A stretch of 64,000 nt of DNA from Phycomyces blakesleeanus NRRL 1555(-) (Eukaryota; Mucoromycota; Mucoromycetes; Mucorales; Phycomycetaceae). The DNA is taken from positions 496,001 through 560,000 of the forward strand of contig NW_017265145.1 in assembly GCF_001638985.1 (NCBI RefSeq), given 5' to 3'. Below are positions 47,021 through 58,101 of this stretch, piece after piece. The notes under the pieces were generated by a model that made no database searches, was not told the DNA's origin, and saw nothing but the letters and a program-made list of their open reading frames with translations. Each line of letters begins with the position of its first letter. Within the stretch, counting starts at the first letter, position 1. The position numbers were made by a program, and so were the translations under genes.

Positions 47021-49813
47021 TGCTTGCCCAAGGAAGTAGAAAAGAAGGATAGATTTAAACTGATCTGCACGGATCTAAGAACATTTATACGCAACAAAAA
47101 AAGCCTGAATGTACTAGAGTATTGTACAAAGCTATTGTACCCAATGAGTAGGCTTTGACAGCCATCTTCGACTGGGTACTATTTTTTATTTTATTTTTGG
47201 TGACAACCCCATGCCTAGCAACGAAACGAGTAATATCATACCAGCTGGATATCTTCAAACACAAGCGTAAATCGCGCATGCTACACCACCGACTCTTATT
47301 CGTCCTGATTGTTTTATTTCGATTAAAGATCATAAAATTAGGGTTCTTTTTCTTTTACTGTATCATTGTTTGTACCAACATAAAATTCCAAAAATGGAAA
47401 AATTACAGCCATATTTTGTTTGATCGCTTGGTATATTCGAATGGGAAATATGCCTCATCACGTGAACATAGACTCTGGTAAAAATAAAAATAAAAATAAA
47501 AACGACAAAGACCATCTTAGCAAATAGCATTTAACGCGCACGCCCATGTTCGTTTATCTCCATTGCATAGACCTCTAGGCGAAGGTCACGAGATTTGATA
47601 TTTGCTTTATTCAAGAGAGCCTTGAACCAGAGATCTACAGCGCACCTTAAATACAGATCATATATATGATGCCTAACATAATTTGATTAAATCAAGCGTT
47701 TATATATATATATAAGATCATTTTACAGTATATACTTGTCAATTGGGTGTATACAGTATAGCTTTCTATTCAGAGAATACCTCGAGCTTTATTATTTACA
47801 TCTTTCTCATTTCTTTACAATTGCCAAATGTATTAATGTAACGCTTACTTTTGGACTGCATATTCTGAAGAAGCTTTTTATTTATTATGCATTGACGGTA
47901 AGATAATCCAGATAGGCAAATTTTGTCAGAATAGCACAGGTTTATTTCTCACTCCATATTTGGATTAATGAGACTTCCAACCTACAGATTTACAGTATCT
48001 GGGTTATTTTGAACAAAGGTTTTTTTAGTGTAAACTATTTGATTTATTGAATACAGGTACATAGATATATTGTGTATTTCTAAGTACAGATAAAGTACAG
48101 AGGATTTATTGGTACCTTTCCGGTACCTTTCCTTGAAACTGAGGCAATGTGAAGATTTTGTAGACAATTTTAGAAAAGTGTATACAAATGACGGTTGGGA
48201 AACTCCAATGGGAACAATCAACCAATATCAATGTAAGAGAATAGTTATCTGTACGACAGACTCATGGAAATTGTTACTTAACCTGACTTTGGAATAATTG
48301 CCAATTCTTAGAGTGCTTGCTTGAAATATTTTTATTTATTTTGATCTATAATATAATATAACATTGATATCAATATCAGCATATTATAATACTTAAACAT
48401 GCAATTTATATCAAGAAAATGCTGGCTCCTAAGAAGAAGAAGAATATTATAATTGATATGAAGAAGAAAGGCTTGATTCTTAGGTATTACATGTATTAAC
48501 TGTATATGTATTAGCTGTAAATATAATATACAAAAAGACAATTGATTCAAGACTTATTATAAGCACAGGCAGTGTAAGCGTCAAACATTTGATTGAGTTT
48601 AATACCTTATTTGATACCAAGAGTACCTTATTATGCATTATAGCTATTAAAGTATTGAACAGAGAAAAATATGAGCAAGGATAACTACTTTAAATTTGAA
48701 ATATGTCATAAAACGAACTGCAATAATGCGCGTTCTCTAATTTTGGAAAAATTACCCGGTCAAAACCAGAAGCTCTATGAGACTTGATGAGCATTGCATC
48801 GCTTGTACAACAAAATAATTGGTTAAAATATACACTCAGTAAGTGAATAAAAGTACCCAAGAAAGCAGCATAATTTCTAACTGCAAGGATATAAGCCATA
48901 TTATCCTCCAGCTGTAGTATTTTCAATTGTTATATTGTACTGCATAAATATCAAATCGCATTAAATTGGATTTTTTTAGCGAATATTCTGATAGAAAATC
49001 AACAAGAAGGTTAGTTTTAGGTAGCTAAACAGCTATTATTATTCTTGAAGAATCATTGACGGTTTGCTACTATTAATTAATATATCAATTGCTTTACATC
49101 AGAGCTTTTGCCGATAAGATAGTTTTGTCAGCTGTACATATACTACAATGCATTTCTTTCGCAATCTGGCGCCAGCACTGGGCTACTGCCTTCGACGATA
49201 GACCATTCCAATCTGGCACTCTCATTTCCTCCGTTTATCTTTTTGTCTCCTGCCTCAAAGCCGAGCTTGATATTGACCTCCTTGCTTATTCACGTATATT
49301 TATTCATTATAAAATATAACAAAGTATAAAGAACATATATCCAAATAATATTATTCTTTCTAAAACATTAGAAATTGAATACTAGATTGAAATAACCAAA
49401 TTGTGCTTGATATTTATATGAAATCTGATGGGTTTACTGAGATAGAGTTTTTTTTTGGGTGAGTTGTATATATATGTATGTATGTATGTATGTGTATATT
49501 ATTACTAGTAGTACCCAGCCAAATAAAATAATATACATAGTACAACTAATCAAAAAGAATGCTTAGTATATTGCATTCTATAACAATCTACCATTCTATG
49601 CCCATATTATATTTAACAAAAGAATTTTATTATTGGTAAAGTAAAGTAAAATGTTTATGTGATAATAAAATATTTAAATATAAATAAATAAAAACTTCAA
49701 AAAAATCCAAAATTCTATATCCTGGTGTGGTGTGGTTTGGAAGGAAATAATAATAAAGGAAGGGAAGGGGAGAAGAGGGGAGGGGAATAATTGTTTTCTT
49801 TTTCTTGATCTCA
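47021..49813. other. Intergenic, about 2.8 kb
   Basis: Upstream of the ATPase and downstream of phytochelatin synthase. Mostly AT-rich, with a short AAATAA repeat near 47480-47500 and TATG repeats at 49475-49495. No gene is supported. A more GC-balanced patch at 49130-49310 could be a transposon relic (see findings). Confidence 0.45.
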
Positions 49814-51514
49814 TTAACATGGTTTTGAATCTGAAGTTTGGTCTGCCCAGCCAGGACCACAAGTACAAAATGTCTTTGTAAGTTCGCTGACCTCAACCGA
49901 AATTCTGTCAACCTCACGCTTCACAACACTAGACATCGAATCATCATTGCGACATTGTTCAAGTCTCTCTTGGAGGTCACGTGGTAAGGATGTGTAGAGC
50001 ATTCGAGGTGATCCAAGCACAAACAAAGTAGCAAATACAGCCTTTGTATCTGCTGGTTCATCTGGACTATACTTCTTTTCAGGATATAGCGAATGGAAAA
50101 CTGTGGGGTAAAGAGGAGAGTGTGAGGTATCCTTCATAAGACAGTCTATGTATTCTTCTGCTTTCTCAGGTGACTGAGAGTTAGAGGCCCTGGACTGATT
50201 AACAAGCATAGCAGTGTACTCGGGAGGAACATTACGCATAACCAATTGAACTACATGCTCAAGCGTTCGAGGTTTCTCCAACCACATGTTCTCAGGGATA
50301 CGCTTGCAAAAGCTCTGAGCCAGGGTGGACCAGTTGAGTTTAGCGGGTTGAATAGATTCTTCGGTCATTGTATATTGATCTTTGGTTTCTTTTTTATTGC
50401 TGTTGTTGTTATCGTTGGTGTTGGTGTTGTTGGTGTCTTTGGTATTATTTTCTTTGTTCGGTAATACTTTGTTCTGGTCTTTATTACGATTACCCTTGCA
50501 GAGACTGATGGGTGGGTTATCAAAATCGTAACTCAGCAAGAAATATCCACGAGGACGCCCGGTTTCCTTATCAATTGGCTTCATCGATTCGTACAAGGTC
50601 TCAAGAGGACACCAGAAACTGGGATACTTGAACCGTGCAGTGTCCAACACAAGTACCATCTCTTCTTCTGAGTTATAGGCTGCGATAGGTGAAAAATGGC
50701 CATCACCTGTTTGACCAAGGGTCTTTCTGCAGAAAGAGATTACCATAAATTGGTCAGAGCGTGAAGTAACACTCTCTACATCTTGTTTGAACTCCTCCAG
50801 AGTGATTTCCGAAGCACGTTTAACTACCACGTCACAATGGCACTTTGCCAGACATGCAAACTCGTTGAACGTGATACCATTCTTCTTCATATCTTCTTGG
50901 GTCGCACAACAGTCCAGAAGTTCGTCTATGAGTGGTTGACAATTAGCATGTTTTCATTTTCCTATATTTTTCATTTTTCTTTTTACCTGAATACCATCTC
51001 CAAACACCTTTCCAACGGCGCTTAGGGTCTACTTCTAATGCATTTAACACCATGGCCACTATATAGACATACACAAAATATACGAATTAAATCGACGGCG
51101 CTTCCTTTGTAGATGTTTTAACACACAGAAAAAAAAAGACTTGCATGAACTTGGTCCACAATATGATGGCTCTGATTGAGTGGTATAATTTCCGCTTAAA
51201 GGAAAGAAGCCTTCTGCCTGTCCGTTTTCCATGGCATCTCTAAAAAGCTGTTTTCCTTCAGGAGAAGCAAGACGAACAAGATTGGCGGGTAACTCTCGCT
51301 GGTAAAACGTTGTTTCGAGATCTGGATTCGGCTTGTTGATTCCAAGCATGTCTTTAAAGGTGCTAGGAGACCTTGGACTTGTGTCGACAGCAGGTACTAC
51401 GTCTGGTTTAGGTTCTGTGTGGAAAGAGGCTCTTTTGACCAGAAGACCAAGTGGTCTTATAGTCCGCTTAACTTGCTGAGCACTCTTTGGAAGAGCTGCA
51501 GGTAATCGTAGCAT
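49814..51514 (-). CDS. PCS: Phytochelatin synthase with predicted mitochondrial leader
   Basis: Cysteine-protease-like dipeptidyl transferase that makes phytochelatins from glutathione to bind Cd and other thiophilic metals. Three exons, 51514-51145, 51058-50987 and 50925-49814, give 517 residues. The catalytic triad is intact with family spacing: C119 in PSYCGPSSLAMVLNAL, H224 in GDGHFSPIAAY and D242 in VLDTARFKYPSFW. The first 35 residues are basic with no acids (MLRLPAALPKSAQQVKR...), typical of a mitochondrial presequence; most known enzymes are cytosolic. The first intron appears to use a GC donor (TCAT|GCAAGT), the only join that restores GPSSLAMV. After the catalytic domain comes an Asn/Lys/Thr linker (about 50380-50470), then a C-terminal domain ending with Cys residues (FCTCGPG, SKPC). 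It shares a 310-bp divergent promoter region with RACK1. Confidence 0.9.
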
Positions 51515-51824
51515 GAATGTAGTGATTGTTCTTTGTTGCAGAACAAGAATAATAATAATAAAAAAGTTAAACCACTTTAAACCAAACTAAGAGCTGCTGA
51601 TTTTTTTTGGGTTCCAGTCACATTGAGAGAAGGGAGGGGGGGAGAGAGTGCGAGAGGGAAAGGGACATAATGTGTTCGAAGAAGCTTAAAATTTGTCCGG
51701 TCCGGGAATATCCCGGAACATGGGACTTGCATTGATGGATCGCTCCGCAACTGGAGGGATGGATTGATTTCTTTGACGCTTCCCTTTGCGTGCAGAGCAA
51801 TCCTTCTTTTTCATCTCGCGAATC
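51515..51824. promoter_or_regulatory. Divergent promoter between phytochelatin synthase and RACK1
   Basis: About 310 bp. It contains the palindrome TCCGGG-AATAT-CCCGGA at 51701-51717, whose CGG/CCG half-sites resemble zinc-cluster factor sites, and a TTCGAAGAAG element at 51675-51684 resembling part of a heat-shock element. Function is inferred only. Confidence 0.4.
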
Positions 51825-53212
51825 ATGGAAACTCTTACCCTGCGCGGCACACTCGAAGGTGCGTTTTTGTTTTCTTGAATTCGATGGATCGATTGATGGA
51901 TGAATGGATGAATGGATGAACATTATACTTATAATAATTATCTTTATTTTTAGGTCACGGCAACTGGGGTAAATACCAAGTCGAATAGAAAAATAAAAAT
52001 AAAGGAGTACAGTCCCTTTGTTTTTACGCTCGCCTATATACATATTACGCACGCACCGTCCCACAAGAAGAAGAGTAGAATGTAACCTATTTCTACTTTG
52101 TGTATAGTTACTGCCATTGCCACCACCTCCGAGGCACCCGATATGGTCTTGTCTGCTTCTCGCGGTAAGTTTTCATTTCATTGGTCAATTTAAATATTAT
52201 TAAGAATACATAGCTATGTGAGTGTGTGTATATGTGTATATGTGCTTTAATCACAAATGGATATACATATACATATACATATATATATACATATTTAAGG
52301 ATCAGGGCAAAGAGTAAAATTAAAGGGGAATTCTCGGACTTATGCTTTTGTGCTTGATTTTTTTTAGACAAGTCCATCATCGTCTGGCACCTTACCAGAG
52401 ATGAGTTGAACTACGGTATCCCCCGTAAGTCTCTCCTCGGTCACTCCCACTTCGTTGAGGACATTGCCATCTCTTCCGATGGTCAGTTTGCCTTGTCTGC
52501 TTCCTGGGATAAGACTCTCCGTCTCTGGGACTTGAACACCGGCACCACCACCCGTCGTTTCGTTGGCCACACCAACGATGTTCTCTCGGTCTCTTTCTCT
52601 GCCGACAACCGTCAGATCGTCTCCGGCTCCCGTGACAAGACCATCAAGCTCTGGAACACCCTCGGTGAGTGCAAGTACAACATCACCCAGGATGGTCACT
52701 CCGAGTGGGTCTCCTGCGTCCGCTTCTCTCCCAACCCTGCCAACCCCGTCATCGTCTCCGGTGGTTGGGATAAGATCGTCAAGGTCTGGGATCTCACCAA
52801 GTTCAAGTTGAGAACCAACTTCATCGGCCACAAGGGTTACGTTAACACCGTCACCGTCTCCCCCGATGGTTCCCTCTGCGCTTCCGCTGGCAAGGATGGT
52901 GTTGTCATGCTCTGGGATCTTAACGAGTCCAAGCACCTCTACTCTCTTGAGGCTGGAGATGTTGTCAACGCTTTGACTTTCTCCCCCAACCGTTACTGGT
53001 TGTGCGCTGCCACCGCCTCCTGCATCAAGATCTGGGATCTCGAATCCAAGTCTCCTGTTGATGAGCTCCGCCCTGACTTCCCCCATGTTGGCAAGAGAAA
53101 GACCCGCGACCCCGAGTGTCTCTCCGTCGCCTGGTCTGCCGATGGCTCTACCCTCTTCTCTGGTTACACTGATAACCTTATCCGTGTCTGGCAGGTTTCC
53201 CGCACTCTTTAA
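51825..53212 (+). CDS. RACK1: RACK1/Cpc2/Asc1, guanine nucleotide-binding protein beta-like
   Basis: Seven-bladed WD40 protein on the head of the 40S ribosomal subunit; it links signalling to translation. Four exons, 51825-51858, 51954-51968, 52108-52164 and 52368-53212, give 316 residues, the standard length. The second exon is only 15 bases and codes GHGNW. WD repeats are clear: [58 protein letters not shown] and [16 protein letters not shown]. Strong C-ending codon bias matches high expression. The third intron (52165-52367) was checked for the snoRNA often hosted in this gene in yeast; no convincing C/D boxes were seen. Confidence 0.97.
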
Positions 53213-53542
53213 AGATTATGTATTTTTTTTTTACTTGAAAAGATCAATAAAAGCATATTTCCTTCATGAGGGTACACATTCCATTTATAAGAAATAGTTT
53301 AGAATTGAAAGGGAAATTATCAAGGGCAATAAGCAAAAAGATATAAGACTCTTTAATGTGTAATATATGTGTATATGCTATGTGTATGACTTCCGTGTCC
53401 ATATTTCTATAGTCTATGTATCTTTTCTTTCGATTGACTAATCAACTCATAGTTAATATTATTTTTAATATAAGAATAATTAAGTAATGATTATCTTTTT
53501 GTAATATTTTAATTAATATTATAGTGCTAAACTTTTTTTTTG
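53213..53542. other. Intergenic (convergent), 0.33 kb
   Basis: Between the 3' ends of RACK1 and the mitochondrial carrier. AT-rich, with an AATAAA-type signal at 53246-53251 shortly after the RACK1 stop. No gene is seen. Confidence 0.4.
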
Positions 53543-54930
53543 TTAATCTAATTCGGTTGTGCTGAGGACTGACATGACTGATTCAAACATGAAAACTGCA
53601 GCAGCATTTGTTGGGAATGCACGCAAAAAGGAAGGGAGGAAACCACGGTAGAAACCCCTGAGACCCTGCGTTTGATAGACGTGTCGTGCAACTGACATTG
53701 GAGTTGGGAATTGACGCGGGGTAACATCAGGTTGGGTCATGTAGCGATTCTTGATTACGTCTGCATTCAATAAAAAGGTTTATTTTATGACTGAAACATT
53801 TACTATTATTGTTATTGTATTTACCACTTGGAAATGCGCCTATCCAGAACACAGTGGCACTCAAACCACCAGCCACAAAAGAAACTCCACCATCCGATAG
53901 ACTAGTCTTTCTCAGCTCACGCGAAAAGACCTACAGAATTAATTTATACCCAATTATGTGCGTGTGAGTCATCTTTAGTACACACAAAATGATTTATCTA
54001 CATATTTGTGTGTCTATGAACTGACAGAAAGATTGCCGGGATGTTTCTCAAACTTGCCTCATAAGAACTCCAGAAAAGAAAGAACCAACTACGGAATAGC
54101 ATCGTTGGTCCCAATCCTGTCCAAAGTGCGGTTGGACCGTTGTTGCGGACCAGTTGACGGATACAATCCACAGGTCCTTTGTAAACCTTGGTGTTGGAAT
54201 CATACTGCACCTGAAGGCGGGCCTTAATCTGCTCAACAGGTGTGGCCACAAATGATACAGTCAGACCACCGGCAAGACCAGCCAGACCGTGTTGGAAGAG
54301 ACTCAAGGGTTTGTCTCCATTCCATGACTGCATAGTTACGCGTGCATTATGAAGTGTACCTAGCCTGTATGTTTGAGGCAATACAAATAATTAAATAATT
54401 ATGCAGACCAATTTTTTTTTTTGGTTTGTTTTGTCTGCACTGCTGCTTCTTACATAATGCTGTCCATAAACATCCAGCCTACCAGTGGTGGTGTGGCACC
54501 CTTGTAAAGTGCTTTTGGGCCTTCTTTACTAATCGTTTTTTTGAGACAGTCTAGAGGCCCTTTAAACCGGCCGTCTGGACCTGATGTCTGTAAGCGAATT
54601 TTCACCGTGTCTTTAAGAAATAACAAACTGTGTTTAGTATGGCGGACAACACGCAAGCTCACCAGAGTATTTGGTACTAAGCGCATCGGTCTTCTTATTC
54701 TATCTATCATTTTACCAAAGGGGTGCCCAACAGCCAGCTTTGTGATTCCAGATGCCATTCCGGCAGCGAATCCTCTGGCTCTGTTTTGCCATGAGCCGTC
54801 AGCCAATTCAGGGTTAGCACCTGTATCTGTTTGTTTTTGTTGTTGTTTTATTTTTTTGGTTTTTGGTTTGGTTTTTAGCTGGTTCGCGAATGACTTGTTT
54901 GAATGAATGAGGCAACTAACCCTTTGACAT
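53543..54930 (-). CDS. Mitochondrial carrier family (SLC25) transporter
   Basis: Inner-membrane solute carrier with three repeats. Six exons, 54930-54921, 54820-54716, 54610-54454, 54364-54058, 53930-53825 and 53760-53543, give 300 residues, exactly the family size. Carrier signatures: HPFDTVKIRLQTSG (repeat 1), TPVEQIKARLQVQY (repeat 2) and FPSDVIKNRYM (repeat 3), each with the helix-breaking Pro and the charged pair. The start was placed at an ATG giving a ten-base first coding exon (MSKG), because the frame at 54806 opens with TTG. The fourth intron apparently has a GC donor (TATGAG|GCAAGT). The sequence resembles the carnitine/ornithine/Ymc-like branch, but the substrate is not assigned. 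Confidence 0.88.
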
Positions 54931-54934
54931 TAAA

Positions 54935-54974
<40 letters not shown>

Positions 54975-55816
54975 AAAAAGAGGAGTGTCCTTTTTTTTTC
55001 TTTTTAAATTTTTCTTCTTCCTTTCTTTCTTTACTGCAAATCTGTGAGCCCAAAGCTTATTGTATAATCGTGACTGTCAAAGGTTGAATTGAGTTGTGTT
55101 GATCTGGCCATCTGTATTTTAGCTTTAGTTCTTTCACTGAATATATTTTAATATTTTATTAATTTTCTTTTGCATAGCAACGGAGTTTTGTCGGTTAAAG
55201 CGCGCTAAAGATTATCAAGGTACAAGATTTAGGCCAATGATATTTAAGATTAAAAAAGGGCAAAAAAAAAAAAAAGAATAAGAAGAAGGAACAGAAGCAT
55301 AGGCAGAAAAAAGTAGAAGAAGAAGAAGGAAATAAATTAGATAGGAAAAGTGGGGAAAGAAGGTACTAAGAATATCATCAATAGTAAATAAAATAAAAAT
55401 TAGAAACCATGGTAATACAAGTGGGGTGGTCATGTGTTCTGCACGGTAACCACGACGCTTCTCCACTTTTCACACACACACACACAAAAACACACATAAA
55501 CACACACATGGTTAAATATGTAGATTCACATTTACCACTAGTACTCGTACTAGTACTCGTTAATCATTGCTTGTATTCTATTTCCCTAGCTCACTTTCTT
55601 CTAGATTAAATCCATTATAAATATACCAAACTCTCTACTGATAACGTCTTTTTTTTTCTTTTTTTTTTCTTTTTTTCTTTTTTACTATTTTTTTTTTACC
55701 CGTCACCATACTCACCTTTGTATTTTGATTTTGATTTATATTTTACTGTTACAAATACTTCTTCCTTCCTCCTCTTCCTCTTCCTCTTCCTTTTTATTCT
55801 CCTTTGCAAATCTCTC
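54931..55816. promoter_or_regulatory. Divergent region between carrier and ERT1-like genes
   Basis: About 890 bp with a TA microsatellite at about 54940-54969, long poly-purine and poly-pyrimidine tracts (55264-55330 and 55646-55697) and CA repeats near 55471-55510. No gene is seen; it probably holds both promoters. Confidence 0.4.
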
Positions 55817-56583
55817 ATGTCGAATAGTGTAGCATCAACCACCGGAGTCCAAGACATCAATTTTAGCAACTTCTTAGCCTATGACGCTTCAGACACAACT
55901 TCAAAGCGAAAGAAACTTGCTGAACAGAATTGCTGTTTCCATTGCCAAAAAGTAAGCCATTTTAGCTAGTGATTCACATGCGATCCAACTCATCTAACCA
56001 AAGCGTCTTTTTTTTTCTCTTGTCGCTCTCTCTCTCTCTTTCTCTTTGTTTCTTATATATATATATATTAATAAAAAAAAATTATAATAATTATAATAAA
56101 CTCTTTCTTTCTTTTCTTCTTCTTTTACTATCTCACTCTTTAGGCACAACTCAGTTGCGACGGTTGTAAGAGCATATTTAATCATATTCTTATTCTATAA
56201 TATTCTCCTATTTTTCTCTTATACGAACACGCACCAAAATATGTTTGTAGCTCGTCCCTGCAAACGGTGTATTAAGCGAGATCTTGCCAATACATGCACT
56301 GATTTATTAAAAAAAAAGCCAAAATACACTCAGGACACAAAAGAATGTAAGTCTTGAAAAGTGCTTGCAAACTAATTCTAAGCAACAAGAGGTATTCTAG
56401 CTACCCTATCCAATTATCCATTCCCAAATGCAGTTACTGAAGCGTTACAGTCAATTGGTAAAGAAACAAAGAAGAGAATAATCTTTACAATTCGTCTATA
56501 TTTTGTATTGATTGATTGATTTTTATTATAATTATCCCAATTATTCCAATTGCCGTTACCAATATCATCATCATCATCATCAT

Positions 56584-56621
<38 letters not shown>

Positions 56622-57463
56622 TTGGATAGACTCTCATTTTATCGATGCCTCACAGTTATTCAATTTCTCCCTGGCCGACATCGAGTTTGGATCCGAGACA
56701 GCAGGGTTAGAATATGGCTTTATTGGGAATATGCTACAGACACCATTAGATGGCGCGCTAATGGGACACACCACGCCTTTACCCTCACCCACCACATCCT
56801 CGGTCAACCACCCGTTAACACCCTTCCAGCCAAGCCCTAATGATGAGCAAAACAGATCGTCCACAATCTTTGACCCCAATCCTACCCAACTTACCTATTT
56901 TCCCTTTGCAACACCACCCACGCCTATATCTTTTGCCCATTCGAGTCTGCTGGGAAACCCATCTAGAATGACCACTGCTTCGCCCGTTAACACCGTCAAT
57001 AGTGGGCAGCAAAGCCCTTCTGTCTCCAGACCCCTCAAAACAAAAAGGGATAGCTCCACTTCCTCGGTCACAAGCGGGCGGAGGAAAGGAAACAGTGGTG
57101 ATACCCCAGAAGCAGTATACAGCAGTGTACGACGTCCATTTAATTACGCGGAAGGCTTCCACTACCTTATTGCATATGTCAAAGAAAAGTAGGTTTCCTT
57201 TAGATATGTGTGTTGGGTGGATACTGACATGTTCACTTATTGTACTATAGAATGGCGCGCGAAGACTTGATGCGTATTAGTCGCTCACTTGCAATGTTTA
57301 GACCGTCCTTTCTTGCGTTAATAATGAACCTAACAGAAGAAGACTTGGTGTTTATGGAAAAATGCATTCAAAGAACACTTTTGGTGAGTAAGAACAACAT
57401 TCACGATAGTCAATTTAACATTTGTGTACTCAAAATATCTATTTTTTTTTGCTCATTATTATT

Positions 57464-57505
<42 letters not shown>

Positions 57506-58101
57506 TATACAAATCACAAAAGGAGTATGAAAAGCTAATCAGCTTTTCAGGTACACCTACCATTGTCTGGAGACGGACAGGCGAGATTTGCTTAGTCGGA
57601 AAGGAATTCTCACTTCTCACTCAATGGTCAAAAGATATCTTGCTTGATAAAAAGACATATATTTACGAGGTAACATTTATTTATATGTATGTATGTACAT
57701 GCATTTGTACATAAATATGCATATTTATTTTTACAACATACGAAAACTGCTGCTATTGGATCTAATATGTTTTGTTCTAACAGTTAATGGATAATCAGTC
57801 GGCTGTTGAGTATTGGGAAAAGTTCTCGACTCACGCTTTTGATAATACTGACAAGGCGTGTATATACTCGTGTATACTGAAGACACCAACTCAGAAACCT
57901 GTACCATGCACATTCTGTTTTACAATCAAACGCGATATTTTTGACCTTCCAAGCGTAATCGTTGGCAATGTAAGATCTGTTTTTTTTTTGTTTTTTTTTT
58001 TTGTAAATGAAGTCCATTATGATTTAAACCACAAGCTTAACAACTATCTTATTTCTATATATATATCTTTATATATCCAGTTTCTTCCTATTCTGAGCTA
58101 A
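55817..58101 (+). CDS. ERT1: Zn2Cys6 regulator of the ERT1/AcuK/AcuM type (PAS-like domain)
   Basis: Transcription factor family controlling gluconeogenesis and non-fermentable carbon use. Nine exons: 55817-55951, 56144-56165, 56251-56346, 56401-56457, 56630-57188, 57251-57383, 57523-57669, 57784-57969 and 58081-58101, for about 451 residues. The zinc cluster is split over three exons and reads [29 protein letters not shown]. The 56166 GTAAGA donor was preferred over 56163 because it restores the five-residue loop. After a linker comes [17 protein letters not shown], a family hallmark, then Ser/Pro-rich sequence, and a PAS-like domain ([29 protein letters not shown]). Introns 4 and 6 contain triplet repeats. 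The last coding exon is just six codons plus stop. Confidence 0.88.
56565..56621. repeat. ATC/ACT trinucleotide repeats inside intron 4 of the ERT1-like gene
   Basis: Runs of ATC followed by ACT/CTA units end about nine bases before the acceptor at 56629. Read as protein these give poly-His and poly-Tyr, but intron retention would hit a stop upstream, so they are treated as intronic. Confidence 0.8.
57464..57503. repeat. TAA trinucleotide microsatellite in intron 6 of the ERT1-like gene
   Basis: About 13 AAT units shortly before the acceptor at 57522. Confidence 0.85.

Noticed and set aside
52165..52367. Possible intron-hosted snoRNA in RACK1
   Set aside because: No paired C and D boxes or target-complementary guide could be seen; the intron is mostly TA/TG-rich.
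54450..54806. Carrier start at 54806
   Set aside because: The codon there is TTG, not ATG. A spliced upstream ATG at 54930 gives MSKG and a full 300-residue carrier.
56512..57192. Frame beginning with poly-His/poly-Tyr ahead of the ERT1-like exon 5
   Set aside because: The repeat part lies inside an intron with good donor and acceptor sites; exon 4 joins in phase to 56630, and intron retention reaches an in-frame stop.
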